Source of the DNA: Nitrosospira briensis
Lineage (GTDB): Bacteria > Pseudomonadota > Gammaproteobacteria > Burkholderiales > Nitrosomonadaceae
Assembly: GCF_900115125.1 (NCBI RefSeq)
Contig: NZ_FOVJ01000004.1
Coordinates: 62,001-126,000, forward strand
Direction: 5' to 3'
Length of the DNA: 64,000 nucleotides
Shown: positions 17,327-26,059 of the stretch, in pieces
Layout of the letters: the number at the start of each line of letters is the position of its first letter
Position numbering within the stretch: position 1 is the stretch's first letter
The notes under the pieces: generated by a model
What the model saw: the letters and a program-made list of their open reading frames with translations, nothing else
What the model was told of the DNA's origin: nothing
Databases searched by the model: none
Translations under genes and position numbers: made by a program

Positions 17327-19042
17327 TTATTCCCCCCCGCCAGCCGCATCCTGGGTAGGTTTCACATAGCTTTTCAGGAATGTGCGCTTCCTGCTATCGG
17401 GAAAAAGTATCGTCACCATGTCGGCGGTGGCGCTGACGACCTGGCCTTTTCCTGCCTTCGGGACATCGACCTCCGCGCCAATGCGGAACGAGGGTTGTGT
17501 CCTTGGCTTTTCCGGCTCAGCTGTGCGCCGATTCCTCACAGGCAGTGCGGCCAGCGCCTTTTCGGGAGGGTTCCTGCAGTTATCGCAGTGGCCGCAATGA
17601 CTCCATGCAGCATTCTCGTTGAAGTACTCCAGCAGAACCTTCCACCGGCAAAATCCGCTTTGTGCATAAAACACCATGCGTTCCAGCGCCTGCCGGTCAT
17701 GATCTCCCTTGCTGCGTGAAGTCTCGGCAAGCCGAATCAGGTCTTCGGGCTTCACGCTCTTTTTTCGCAACCGGTAGCCCAGATGGCTGTCGCGTGTAAC
17801 GATGCCCCCGTCCTCCAGCAATCTCAGCAAGACCTGGAGTTTACGAACTGAAAATTGGCTGGTTCTTTCATGAAGCTGGTCAAATTCAGCCGCACCGCGT
17901 TCCGTCAGCAGGCCTTGTATTCCTTGATACACATCATGCAGTTCCCCCTGCTCGGGATAATGCCGCGCCAGAAAGAATTGCTGTATGCGTTTATCCTGTA
18001 TGTCATAGAGCAGCGTGCAATCGGCGGTTCTTCCATCACGGCCGGCACGGCCGGATTCCTGATAGTATGCCTCGAGATTCCCCGGTATCTGGAAGTGCAC
18101 CACAAACCGGATGTCGGGCTTGTCGATTCCCATGCCAAACGCATTCGTTGCCACCATGACCCTGCTTTGGCCTTCCATGAAGCGTTCCTGATTTTCGCTG
18201 CGCACTTTTTTTGGGAGACGCCCGTGGTAGTGCGTCACGCTGATATCCGCCGTCTGAAGCGCCAGCACCAGTTCCTCCACGGCTTTTACGGTGGCGGTAT
18301 AAATGATGCCGCTTCCCTGGCTTTTCTGAATCAGATCTTGCAGCTTCTTCAGTTTTTCTTCGGGGCTCGTAACATGTATCACGCTGTAATTCAGATTCGG
18401 ACGATAAATGCCGGTATTGACGATGTGCATGGGACGCCCGAGCTGTCGCGCGATGTCGTCGATCACCTCCGGCGTAGCGGTTGCGGTCAACCCGAGCACG
18501 GGGGGATTGCCCAACGCCTTGATTGCGTCATCCAGCGCGAGATAAGCTGGCCGGAAATCATGGCCCCATTCCGATATGCAGTGTGCTTCGTCCACAACAA
18601 ACAGATTGATGGTGATGCGCTTCAGGTTGGCGATAAAGTCCGGGTCGGACATGCGCTCGGGCGTGACAAACACGACGTCACTGTGGGACCCGCGGATGTT
18701 TTGCAATGTTTCCGATTCTTCCCCGGTATTCAGCGTACTGTTGACCTGTGCCGCATCAGCCCCTACCTCTTCAAGCTTCTCGGCCTGATCCTTCATCAGC
18801 GAAATCAGCGGCGACACGACAATGGCGGTACCGGGCAGATTCAGGGCTGGCAATTGGTAACAAAGCGATTTCCCACTGCCGGTCGGCATGACTGCAAGCG
18901 TGTCCCGTCCATCCAGCACGCTTTGGATGACTTCCCTCTGGCCCGGCCTCAGGTGAGGAAGGCCAAATACTTCGTGCAGGCTCTCTTCCAGGAGATCCTG
19001 ATCCTCGGCTGAACTGTCTGTGTCAGGAATTTCCTTAGTCAT
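17327..19042 (-). CDS. recQ: RecQ-family ATP-dependent DNA helicase
   Basis: I chose the ATG at 19042 ('MTKEIPDTDSS') over one 63 bp further upstream; it gives 571 residues. The helicase core is complete: 'RPGQREVIQSVLDG', Walker A 'MPTGSGKS', 'DEAHCISEWGHDFRP', 'GLTATATP' and motif VI 'QESGRAGRDGR'. A zinc-binding subdomain follows ('SGFCRWKVLLEYF', 'CGHCDNC'). Instead of winged-helix and HRDC domains, the end is a short beta-rich segment ('VPKAGKGQVVSATADMVTIL') resembling a KOW/DUF3553-like module. RecQ unwinds DNA 3'-5' in recombination and repair. It is a short, divergent RecQ, and the organism may have a second, full-length copy elsewhere. Confidence 0.88.
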   Translation of the reverse strand: MTKEIPDTDSSAEDQDLLEESLHEVFGLPHLRPGQREVIQSVLDGRDTLAVMPTGSGKSLCYQLPALNLPGTAIVVSPLISLMKDQAEKLEEVGADAAQVNSTLNTGEESETLQNIRGSHSDVVFVTPERMSDPDFIANLKRITINLFVVDEAHCISEWGHDFRPAYLALDDAIKALGNPPVLGLTATATPEVIDDIARQLGRPMHIVNTGIYRPNLNYSVIHVTSPEEKLKKLQDLIQKSQGSGIIYTATVKAVEELVLALQTADISVTHYHGRLPKKVRSENQERFMEGQSRVMVATNAFGMGIDKPDIRFVVHFQIPGNLEAYYQESGRAGRDGRTADCTLLYDIQDKRIQQFFLARHYPEQGELHDVYQGIQGLLTERGAAEFDQLHERTSQFSVRKLQVLLRLLEDGGIVTRDSHLGYRLRKKSVKPEDLIRLAETSRSKGDHDRQALERMVFYAQSGFCRWKVLLEYFNENAAWSHCGHCDNCRNPPEKALAALPVRNRRTAEPEKPRTQPSFRIGAEVDVPKAGKGQVVSATADMVTILFPDSRKRTFLKSYVKPTQDAAGGGE

Positions 19043-19311
19043 CGTTCTGCCCGCATCTCCACTATTGCTGAAAGCTACCTGCCTGAATGCCGATTCCCCT
19101 GGCACTTCAACAGCAGGGTATCGGAATCACGGAATCTTTCAAACAATTAAAATCCCGAATGGTTTTATAGTAGTCCAAACTAATGCAGTCGCTGGCCGTC
19201 CACCCTCATCTGGATAATGAAAAACGGGGGTCGGCCCAATGCCCGTCTAAGATATACTTTGATTTAACGTGCGTATCCCTCATCAACCATCAATCAAAAA
19301 CCGTTCTTCAC

Positions 19312-21162
19312 ATGAAACGCTATACGATAGATCAGTTCATGGCAACGACTTCCATATTGGGGGCTTCGTTTAGCGCTGATGAGAAGCGTATTCTTTTCAG
19401 CAGCAATGCGTCCGGTATCTTCAACGCCTATACGCTGCCGGTGGACGGGGGCACGCCAGAGCCCTTGACGCAGTCTACTGTCGATAGCACTTTTTCGGTC
19501 TGCTTTTTTCCTCATGATGATCGTGTCCTGTTTACTCGTGATCAGGGCGGCGATGAAAATTATCACCTTTTGCTGAGTACGCCGGATGGCGCGGAAACAG
19601 ACTTGACGCCTGGAGACAGTCTCAAAGCCCAGTTCATGGGCTGGCGACCTGATGGAAGTGCTTTTTTTGTTGCCACCAACGAGCGCGACCCACGGTTCTT
19701 CGATCTGTATCGCTATGATGCCAGGACCTACGCTCGGACCTTGCTATACAGGAATGAGCAGGGATTCGACGTGGGGCCCATCAGCCGCGACGAGCGCTGG
19801 ATCGCCCTTAACAGGGCCAATACCACGTCCGATAGTGATATTTACCTGTTCGATGTAGCCAGGGAAGAGGTAAGACACCTGACCCCTCACGAGGGCGCGA
19901 TAAGCTTTCGTGCCGAGACTTTCGATCCTGCTTCCCGGAAACTGTTCTTCCTCACCAATGAGGGGAGCGAGTTCAAGCGCCTGTGCACTTATGACCTGGC
20001 CAGCGGCATTGTCCGGGATCATGAAAGTGCGGACTGGGATGTGGTGAACACCTATTTTTCCAGGAATGGGCGGTACCGGGTTACGGGGATCAACCAGGAC
20101 GGCAGCATAGTGATCCGCGTTGCGGAGATGGTAGAGGGTGAAAGCGCCGGAGCGAAAGGGGAGAAACCAGCGGAGCTTCCTGTTTTGCCGGAAGGAGAAA
20201 TCCGTGGCGTGGTATTTTCGCAGAGCAGTGCTCGCATGGCTTTTTATGTGAACGGCGACCGTTCCCCCGATAACCTGTTCGTTCACGACTTCGAGACTGG
20301 CCAGTTCAAGCAGCTCACGCAGAGTCTGAGCAAGGAAATCGACCCGTCGGACCTGGTGGAAGCGCAAGTAGTGCGCTTCAGGTCCTTCGATGGAATGGTG
20401 ATACCTTCTATCTATTACAAGCCGCATGAAGCGACAGCCATCAATAAAGTGCCGGCCATTGTGTATGTTCACGGCGGGCCCGGCGGCCAGACCATGCGCG
20501 GGTATACGGCTCAGATTCAATATCTGGTGAATCATGGCTATGCCGTACTGGGAATCAACAACCGAGGGAGTTCCGGCTACGGCAAGACCTTCTTTACGGC
20601 CGCTAATCGAAAGCATGGGCGTGAGCCGCTGTGGGATTGTATCGAGGCCAAGACGTTTCTTGCGAGCCTGGGTTACATCGACCACGAGCGTATCGGCATC
20701 ATGGGTGCGAGCTATGGCGGCTATATGACCTTGTCAGCCCTGGCGTTCCGCCCGGAGGCTTTCAAGGTGGGTGTGGATATTTTTGGCGTCAGTAATTGGC
20801 TGAGAACGCTGGAAAGCATACCTCCCTACTGGGAGTCCGTCCGAAAGGCCATTTACGATGAGATCGGTGATCCTGTGAATGACATCGACATTCTCGTCGC
20901 CACATCGCCGCTCTTTCATGCAAAGGAAATAAGAAAGCCTTTAATGGTTATTCAAGGCGCAAACGATCCTCGAGTCGTCAAAGCAGAAAGCGATGAGATC
21001 GTGGAGGCCGCCAGGAAGCATGGCGTTTCGGTCGAATACATTGTATTCCCCGATGAAGGCCACGGTTTCACGAAAAAGAAGAATCAAATCGAGGCCAACA
21101 GGCGAATACTGGAGTTTCTGGACAAGTACCTGAAAGGCGACAGAATGACGATAGCAAAGTAG
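19312..21162 (+). CDS. Prolyl oligopeptidase family (S9) serine peptidase
   Basis: The ATG at 19312 ('[14 protein letters not shown]') gives 616 residues. The frame is open further upstream, but that part does not look like protein of this family and no signal peptide appears. The N-terminal half has WD40/PD40-like propeller repeats ('[15 protein letters not shown]', '[14 protein letters not shown]'). The C-terminal half is an alpha/beta hydrolase: '[10 protein letters not shown]', nucleophile Ser in '[12 protein letters not shown]', Asp in '[13 protein letters not shown]' and His in 'DEGHGFTKK'. It should be a cytoplasmic peptidase of short peptides (acylaminoacyl/dipeptidyl peptidase group). 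It is flanked by recQ (divergent) and the ExbBD module (convergent). Confidence 0.9.
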   Translation: MKRYTIDQFMATTSILGASFSADEKRILFSSNASGIFNAYTLPVDGGTPEPLTQSTVDSTFSVCFFPHDDRVLFTRDQGGDENYHLLLSTPDGAETDLTPGDSLKAQFMGWRPDGSAFFVATNERDPRFFDLYRYDARTYARTLLYRNEQGFDVGPISRDERWIALNRANTTSDSDIYLFDVAREEVRHLTPHEGAISFRAETFDPASRKLFFLTNEGSEFKRLCTYDLASGIVRDHESADWDVVNTYFSRNGRYRVTGINQDGSIVIRVAEMVEGESAGAKGEKPAELPVLPEGEIRGVVFSQSSARMAFYVNGDRSPDNLFVHDFETGQFKQLTQSLSKEIDPSDLVEAQVVRFRSFDGMVIPSIYYKPHEATAINKVPAIVYVHGGPGGQTMRGYTAQIQYLVNHGYAVLGINNRGSSGYGKTFFTAANRKHGREPLWDCIEAKTFLASLGYIDHERIGIMGASYGGYMTLSALAFRPEAFKVGVDIFGVSNWLRTLESIPPYWESVRKAIYDEIGDPVNDIDILVATSPLFHAKEIRKPLMVIQGANDPRVVKAESDEIVEAARKHGVSVEYIVFPDEGHGFTKKKNQIEANRRILEFLDKYLKGDRMTIAK

Positions 21163-21306
21163 GCCGGACTCTGCCCGGCAATGAAGAGATTGGGCGGAGC
21201 TCAATCTACTAATTATCATATTGAGTTGTCCTCATACGGCGCAATGCGCTTCGCTTATTGCCCCCTACCTGTAGCTCTGACTAGCCACCCTCTAAAACGT
21301 GGCTCC

Positions 21307-22167
21307 CTATCGTCGAGACGGAACCGCAATATCGCCGAAAAATTCGCGTATCAAAAAATCTTCCAGTCCTTTGCTGTCCTCAAGGCGTGCGGAGAGAACG
21401 ACCACCCGGTCGAGCCGGTACGATTCCCAGTTGAAATCACCTTTGTGGTATTCGCGGATCAGTTCGATCATTTTCCGCACGACAGCACGTTCTATATCGA
21501 CACCCGGTGGAGCATCGACCTGTATCAATTCTCGTCGAGGGATGCTGCTATCCTTTTTCCATGCGCGGAACAAGAACTGTGCGTTGCGAGGACCCATTCT
21601 GATAATCTGAAATATTCCGCTCGCGCCGGGTTCGCGAAGATTGCGCATGACATTGGCCATTCTGAGTTCTTCTTCCGACGGTTCGCGTTCTATAGTCTCC
21701 GGCTCCACGGGCTCATCTTCGAAGATTCCTCCTGCGCTCCGGCGCTCGCGCGTCTCTTTCATGTAATCCAGCAGGTCTTTCGGACGGGCGGAATCCGGAG
21801 CTGATTTTTGAGCTGATGGTTGATCTGCCCGGGCTTCGCTTTTTGCCGTTCCTTTTTCGGGAGCAGGCTTTGCCTGTTTTGTTTGTTTTTCCGGAGCCAG
21901 ACGGGGCTGGGGCCTGGGTTTGGGTTGCGGCTGAGGCTTGATTGGCGGTGCAAGCTTTGGCGCTTTCTTTGGCGCCGGTGTCGATTTTTGTTCCGGTTTT
22001 TCTTCAGGCAGTTCCACAAAGGTTGCCTGGATTGGCGCCTGGGTTTCAGCCTCCGGCTTTGGAGCTGTGAGAAGAAATCCAAATGCCCAGATGAGGATTA
22101 CCCACAGGATGACAGCCAGTGGCAAGGGCCACCAGAATCGAGGGTCCTTCGATCTGGACTTGAGCAT
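21307..22167 (-). CDS. TonB-like energy-transducer candidate lacking a typical TonB C-terminus
   Basis: The ATG at 22167 (286 aa) is chosen; a TTG at 22197 in frame would add ten residues and overlap exbD. The layout is TonB-like: one N-terminal membrane helix ('LPLAVILWVILIWAFGFLL'), then a long Pro/Lys/Gln-rich periplasmic spacer ('PPIKPQPQPKPRPQPR') and a charged C-terminal domain of about 120 residues. That domain ('SGIFQIIRMGPRNAQFLFRA', 'IELIREYHKGDFNWESY') shows no YP motif or other TonB signature I recognise. It directly follows exbB and exbD (10 bp after the ExbD stop), so it very likely uses their proton motor. The partner in the outer membrane is unknown. Confidence 0.7.
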   Translation of the reverse strand: MLKSRSKDPRFWWPLPLAVILWVILIWAFGFLLTAPKPEAETQAPIQATFVELPEEKPEQKSTPAPKKAPKLAPPIKPQPQPKPRPQPRLAPEKQTKQAKPAPEKGTAKSEARADQPSAQKSAPDSARPKDLLDYMKETRERRSAGGIFEDEPVEPETIEREPSEEELRMANVMRNLREPGASGIFQIIRMGPRNAQFLFRAWKKDSSIPRRELIQVDAPPGVDIERAVVRKMIELIREYHKGDFNWESYRLDRVVVLSARLEDSKGLEDFLIREFFGDIAVPSRR

Positions 22168-22177
22168 GCGTGGGAAA

Positions 22178-22579
22178 TTACTGGTGTTTGACCGCAATCA
22201 GAAAGTGCTGCGCACCAGCGGTTCGGGCTCGCAACATCGCCTGCACCACGATGCCTTGCGGCGCATCGCTATCCGCAGATACGACCAGTTTCTGTTCCGA
22301 ATCCTTGAGTAAAGGTTTGAGCGTATCGGCAAGTGTCTCCAGCGTAACAGGCGTTTTATTGATAAAGATTTGGCTGTCATTAGTCAGCGTCAGCGTGACA
22401 GGGGTCTTGGCGCTGAGTTTCTCGGCTTGCCCCTGAGGCAGGTTCACCTGCAGCGAATCGAGATTCTGCATGGACAATGAAGCCAGCATGAATGTCGCGA
22501 GCAGGAAAAACATCACGTCGATCAACGGGATGATCTCTATTTTTCCTTTGCGGTAATCCCTGGTTTTACGCCGCTTCAT
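22178..22579 (-). CDS. exbD: ExbD/TolR-family biopolymer transport protein
   Basis: The 133-residue product has the ExbD/TolR design: a basic cytoplasmic start, one membrane helix ('IIPLIDVMFFLLATFMLASL') with the proton-binding Asp21, and a periplasmic domain. With ExbB it forms the proton-driven motor that energises TonB-type proteins. Its start overlaps the end of exbB by 14 bp, which implies translational coupling, and the TonB-like gene follows after 10 bp. It could belong to a Tol-like system, but no tolA, tolB or pal lies nearby. Confidence 0.88.
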   Translation of the reverse strand: MKRRKTRDYRKGKIEIIPLIDVMFFLLATFMLASLSMQNLDSLQVNLPQGQAEKLSAKTPVTLTLTNDSQIFINKTPVTLETLADTLKPLLKDSEQKLVVSADSDAPQGIVVQAMLRARTAGAQHFLIAVKHQ

Positions 22580-23213
22580 GATTGCTGCCCTCCTGATCCA
22601 GACGGATATGATCGATCAGGCGCGTGCCCAGACGCTCCATCTCATCCATGGTTTGCGATTGCAAACGCGAAAAATAATTGAAACCGAAGAGTGCAATCAA
22701 CGCGATTACCAGGCCGACGACAGTTGCAATGAGTGCTTCAGCAACGCCTCCCGTTACCGCGGTGGGGTTGACGATTCCCTCGCCTCCGATAATCTGGAAA
22801 GCACGCATCATGCCGATGACCGTTCCCACGAGCCCGAGCAAGGGCGCGGCAGTGACCGTGGTTTCCAGCACCCAAAGCCAGCGGGAGAGCGATGTTTCTA
22901 TCAGTTGGGCTTCATCCGCGGCGCGAGATTCGGTCCACCAGGATGGCCGGTGCCTGTTGCTGATCACCACCTCGAAAAACCGCTTGTAATAGTGGCGCTC
23001 GTCCAGACCTGAAAGTATCTTTTCAAGATCGTGCCACGCAAAGCCATAAGTCTCCACGAGGTTTAGCAGATCATGCGAAAGGCGGGCATAACGCCAATAG
23101 ACAAAAGCCTTCTCAAGCATGATCGCCAGCGCTACAACCGCAAGCAAAGATAGCGGAAACATAATAGGACCGCCGACTTTCAAAGCGGTCCAGGTTGCGT
23201 TAAGTTCTTGCAT
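22566..23213 (-). CDS. exbB: ExbB/TolQ/MotA-family proton channel protein
   Basis: The 215-residue product has three membrane helices (about 17-36, 108-130 and 153-175), with the conserved 'LLGLVGTVIGMMRAFQIIGG' between helices 2 and 3 and 'ALIATVVGLVIALIALFGFN' in the third. It forms the pentameric inner-membrane channel around the ExbD dimer. GGAGA before the ATG at 23213 supports the start. It is the first gene of a three-gene operon with exbD and the TonB-like gene. Confidence 0.9.
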   Translation of the reverse strand: MQELNATWTALKVGGPIMFPLSLLAVVALAIMLEKAFVYWRYARLSHDLLNLVETYGFAWHDLEKILSGLDERHYYKRFFEVVISNRHRPSWWTESRAADEAQLIETSLSRWLWVLETTVTAAPLLGLVGTVIGMMRAFQIIGGEGIVNPTAVTGGVAEALIATVVGLVIALIALFGFNYFSRLQSQTMDEMERLGTRLIDHIRLDQEGSNHEAA

Positions 23214-23371
23214 GTTTATCTCCGAACTGGGGTGGTGTAGGTGTCCGTGGTAATTGGAAAGGGATTATAAGTTAACGCCTTCTATACGGTTTTCATAAGA
23301 TGGGTAAAGGAAGGCGAAATTGATGCGATGGGTTGTTGCTTATACCCCACTCATGCAGTAAAAGCACCTGA

Positions 23372-23398
23372 TTCTCGCGCATTGTAATGAAGCGAGAA
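23372..23398. repeat. Inverted repeat TTCTCGC-N13-GCGAGAA
   Basis: A perfect 7-bp inverted repeat lies 159 bp from exbB and 199 bp from the histidine kinase start. No T-run follows on either strand, so it is more likely an operator or chance than a terminator. Confidence 0.35.
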
Positions 23399-23484
23399 AG
23401 TTTATTGGCTGGGGTCGAGCAGCATGATTCTTCCGCCGCTGCAAGGTCTTGCTCCGGCTCTTCAAGAATAATTTTAATCTGCCA

Positions 23485-23504
23485 AGCTGTAAAATCTTAC
23501 AGCT
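23485..23504. promoter_or_regulatory. Perfect 8-bp inverted repeat upstream of the histidine kinase
   Basis: AGCTGTAA and TTACAGCT are separated by AATC, 92 bp upstream of the kinase start. A palindrome of this length with a short spacer is a candidate repressor or activator site. There is no T-run to suggest a terminator. Confidence 0.4.
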
Positions 23505-23596
23505 ATCCCTGCTGCCTGTTTTAGGGTTTCATAGCTCTGTTATTTTGTGAGTATTGTCTGAAGAAATCAGGATCCGGGTAGCTTCAGATTTTTGTA

Positions 23597-25609
23597 ATGA
23601 TATCCCCAACTAAAAATCGTGCAGATAGTCTTGTGGGCGTTTCCCGGGTCAAATTCGATATGGTCGCTCTTATACCGATAGAAAACGCGCAAGCAAGGCT
23701 TGCGGGCTTTCTCGAGCAGAGTTTAAGCGAGATTTATCTCCTAAATGCGCAGACCCTGCTTTTCGAATTTGCGAGTAAGGGTGCGCAGCGTAACCTGGGT
23801 CATGAAGTGGATGCCCTGAGGGCGATGACGCTGTTGGAGATTCAGCCCGAATTTGACGAAGCGTCGTTCCAGGCTTTGATCGCCCCGCTTATGGGTGGCG
23901 AGAAAGAGGGGTTGGTTTACGAAACCATGCATTTGCGTGCCGATGGCACGCTTTATCCAGTGGAAGCCCATCTGCAGCGATTCGAGCAACCGGGCCACCT
24001 CGAATTTCTTGCGATCATTCTGGACATTACCCACCGCCGCCGCACTGAGGCAGCGTTGCAGGAAAGCGAGGCCCGTTTCCGGGTTATCGTCGACACCATC
24101 CCACAGCTTGCGTGGATAGCTGGGCGCGATGGATCACGACTATGGCATAACCAGCGCTGGTACGATTATACGGGGACCACACCGGGAGAAATGCAAGGCT
24201 GCGGTTGGCATAAAGTGCATGATCCGGAAATGCTGCCCATGATAATAGAGAATTGGAAAAACGCTGTTGCAACCGGGCAAACGTTCGACATGGAAGTGAA
24301 GCTGCGCGGAGCGGATGGGCAGCACAGGATATTCCTGACGCGGGCAGAGCCCTTGAGGAACGCGGACGGCCGTATCGTCCAGTGGTTCGGCACCGATACC
24401 GATGTAAATGACCAGAAGCTGGCCGAAATAACCCGGCGCGAAACTGAGAAGCAGCTTCAGGTGGTGATGGAGAACATGCACGACGGCCTCGTGATCTCAG
24501 ACTTTTCCCGCAAGCTGCTGCATTGGAATCCTGCCGCGCTGAAGATGCACGACATCGATGATCCGGAAGCAGTGCTCGGCGATCTCGATACCTTCGCAAA
24601 AATATACGAGCTATCAACGGTGGACGGAGCAGTTCTGTCTATCGATCAATGGCCTTTGACGCGCATCCTGGGTGGGGAGCATCTGCACGATCTGGAGTTG
24701 CGGCTTAGACGCTTGGATAGAGATTGGGAACGCGTTCTCAGTTATTCCGGAGCAGTTTTGCACTACGACGACGGCAAGGGACTCGCATTTCTCACTATAA
24801 AGGATATTACCGAGCGCAAGTATGCCGAGGAAGCATTACGCGATGCAAAGATAAATCTTGAGCATAAAGTAAGTGAGCGCACGGCCCAGTTACTTGCAAA
24901 GAGCAAAGAGCTGGAAAATTTTTGCTATTCCGTATCGCATGATCTCAGGGCTCCACTACGCGGAATAGCGGGTTATAGCCGTCTTCTCCTGGACGGCTAC
25001 CATGAATGTCTTGATGAGGAAGGCCGAAGTTTTCTGGTCAATGTGCGTGCAGCAACAAAGCATATGACAGATTTAATTGAAGGCCTGCTCTCTTATTCAA
25101 AGCTGGAACGGCGCAAGCTGTCGACAACGGCAATCAAACTTTCCAGTTTTATATCCAGGCTATTGGCCCAGTTCCAGGACAGCCTCAAGAATGTACGCCT
25201 TACTGTCGACGTTGGTGATTTCGATATTAATGCCGATCCCGAGGGTCTCGCAATAGCTTTGCGTAACCTGGTGGATAATGCCATCAAATTCTCCAGATGT
25301 ACGGCTGAACCGGCTATTGAAATTCGTGCCCGGTCTGCGGATGGCTTCTGCGTGCTCTCTGTACGCGACAACGGAATCGGGTTTGACATGCATTTTTACG
25401 AAAAGATTTTCGAAATATTCCAGCGTCTTCATCGTGCCGAAGACTACCCTGGTACGGGTATCGGACTTGCAATGGTATACAAGGCAATGGAACGGATGGG
25501 AGGGCAGGTATGGGCGGAGAGCGAGCGGGGCGCCGGCGCAGTTTTCTACCTGCAATTGCCTCTGGCGAATGCGGTTGAATCAGATACCTCGACAATTAAC
25601 GGCCCCTAG
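23597..25609 (+). CDS. Soluble multi-PAS sensor histidine kinase
   Basis: The 670-residue protein has no membrane helix. Three PAS-type modules are visible: one near residues 25-150 ('RRTEAALQESEARFRVIV' links it to the next), one near 155-280 ('WIAGRDGSRLWHNQRWYDYT') and one near 285-410. A HisKA domain ('SYSVSHDLRAPLRGIAGYSR' region) carries the phospho-accepting His, and an HATPase_c domain has N box 'RNLVDNAIKFS', G1 'DNGIGFD' and G2 'GTGIGLAM'. The ending resembles phytochrome-type kinases, but no GAF/PHY bilin module was seen. A stand-alone receiver gene follows after 15 bp and is the probable partner. The signal is unknown. Confidence 0.9.
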   Translation: MISPTKNRADSLVGVSRVKFDMVALIPIENAQARLAGFLEQSLSEIYLLNAQTLLFEFASKGAQRNLGHEVDALRAMTLLEIQPEFDEASFQALIAPLMGGEKEGLVYETMHLRADGTLYPVEAHLQRFEQPGHLEFLAIILDITHRRRTEAALQESEARFRVIVDTIPQLAWIAGRDGSRLWHNQRWYDYTGTTPGEMQGCGWHKVHDPEMLPMIIENWKNAVATGQTFDMEVKLRGADGQHRIFLTRAEPLRNADGRIVQWFGTDTDVNDQKLAEITRRETEKQLQVVMENMHDGLVISDFSRKLLHWNPAALKMHDIDDPEAVLGDLDTFAKIYELSTVDGAVLSIDQWPLTRILGGEHLHDLELRLRRLDRDWERVLSYSGAVLHYDDGKGLAFLTIKDITERKYAEEALRDAKINLEHKVSERTAQLLAKSKELENFCYSVSHDLRAPLRGIAGYSRLLLDGYHECLDEEGRSFLVNVRAATKHMTDLIEGLLSYSKLERRKLSTTAIKLSSFISRLLAQFQDSLKNVRLTVDVGDFDINADPEGLAIALRNLVDNAIKFSRCTAEPAIEIRARSADGFCVLSVRDNGIGFDMHFYEKIFEIFQRLHRAEDYPGTGIGLAMVYKAMERMGGQVWAESERGAGAVFYLQLPLANAVESDTSTINGP

Positions 25610-25624
25610 CCGGCGGCGCCTGCC

Positions 25625-26059
25625 ATGAATACTGCGTTGCCGATCTTGCTTATTGAAGACAATCCGATGGATGTGGATCTCACACGCCGTGCGTTTATAC
25701 GGCACAACCTGGCCTACCCGCTTGAAGTATTGCGCGACGGACAGGAAGCGCTCGATTTCATTGCCGGGCGGCGAGCAGGAGAACCTGTACCCTCGGTGAT
25801 ACTTCTCGATCTGAAGCTCCCGAAAGTCAGTGGGCTCGACGTCCTGCGGGCTATTCGGGCCCACCCCGATCTCGGGACTGTCCCGGTAGTGGTTCTGACC
25901 TCTTCCGCCGATGATGGCGACGTTCACCAGGCCTACAAGCTGGGAGCGAATTCTTATATCTTGAAGTCAGTGGATTTTGAGAAATTTATTGATGTGGCCC
26001 GGCAAATTGAGCTTTATTGGACTGTTCTCAATACGCCCGGCTTTTCGAAGCGCGTTTAA
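25625..26059 (+). CDS. Single-domain response regulator (Rcp1-like receiver)
   Basis: The 144-residue product is a receiver domain only. The acidic pair E11/D12 ('LLIEDNPMDVDL'), the likely phospho-acceptor Asp62 in 'VILLDLKLPKVSG', Thr in 'VVVLTSSAD' and Lys in 'YILKSVDF' are all present. No output domain follows. Receivers of this length next to PAS/phytochrome-like kinases are phosphorelay intermediates. The stop codon overlaps the next start as TAATG, so the downstream GGDEF-EAL protein is probably made in step with it. Confidence 0.92.
   Translation: MNTALPILLIEDNPMDVDLTRRAFIRHNLAYPLEVLRDGQEALDFIAGRRAGEPVPSVILLDLKLPKVSGLDVLRAIRAHPDLGTVPVVVLTSSADDGDVHQAYKLGANSYILKSVDFEKFIDVARQIELYWTVLNTPGFSKRV

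Larger units (their letters stand above)
23214..23596. other. Intergenic region between divergent exbB and histidine kinase genes
   Basis: This 383-bp stretch has no coding frame worth reporting. It should hold promoters for both divergent operons. Two inverted repeats stand out: TTCTCGC-N13-GCGAGAA (23372-23398) and AGCTGTAA-N4-TTACAGCT (23485-23504). Confidence 0.6.

Noticed and set aside
17855-19012. 385-codon plus-strand frame inside recQ
   Set aside because: It lies wholly antisense to an obvious RecQ helicase with all motifs, and its translation is not protein-like.
19744-20685. 313-codon minus-strand frame inside the S9 peptidase gene
   Set aside because: It is a shadow of the peptidase gene on the other strand; no recognisable product.
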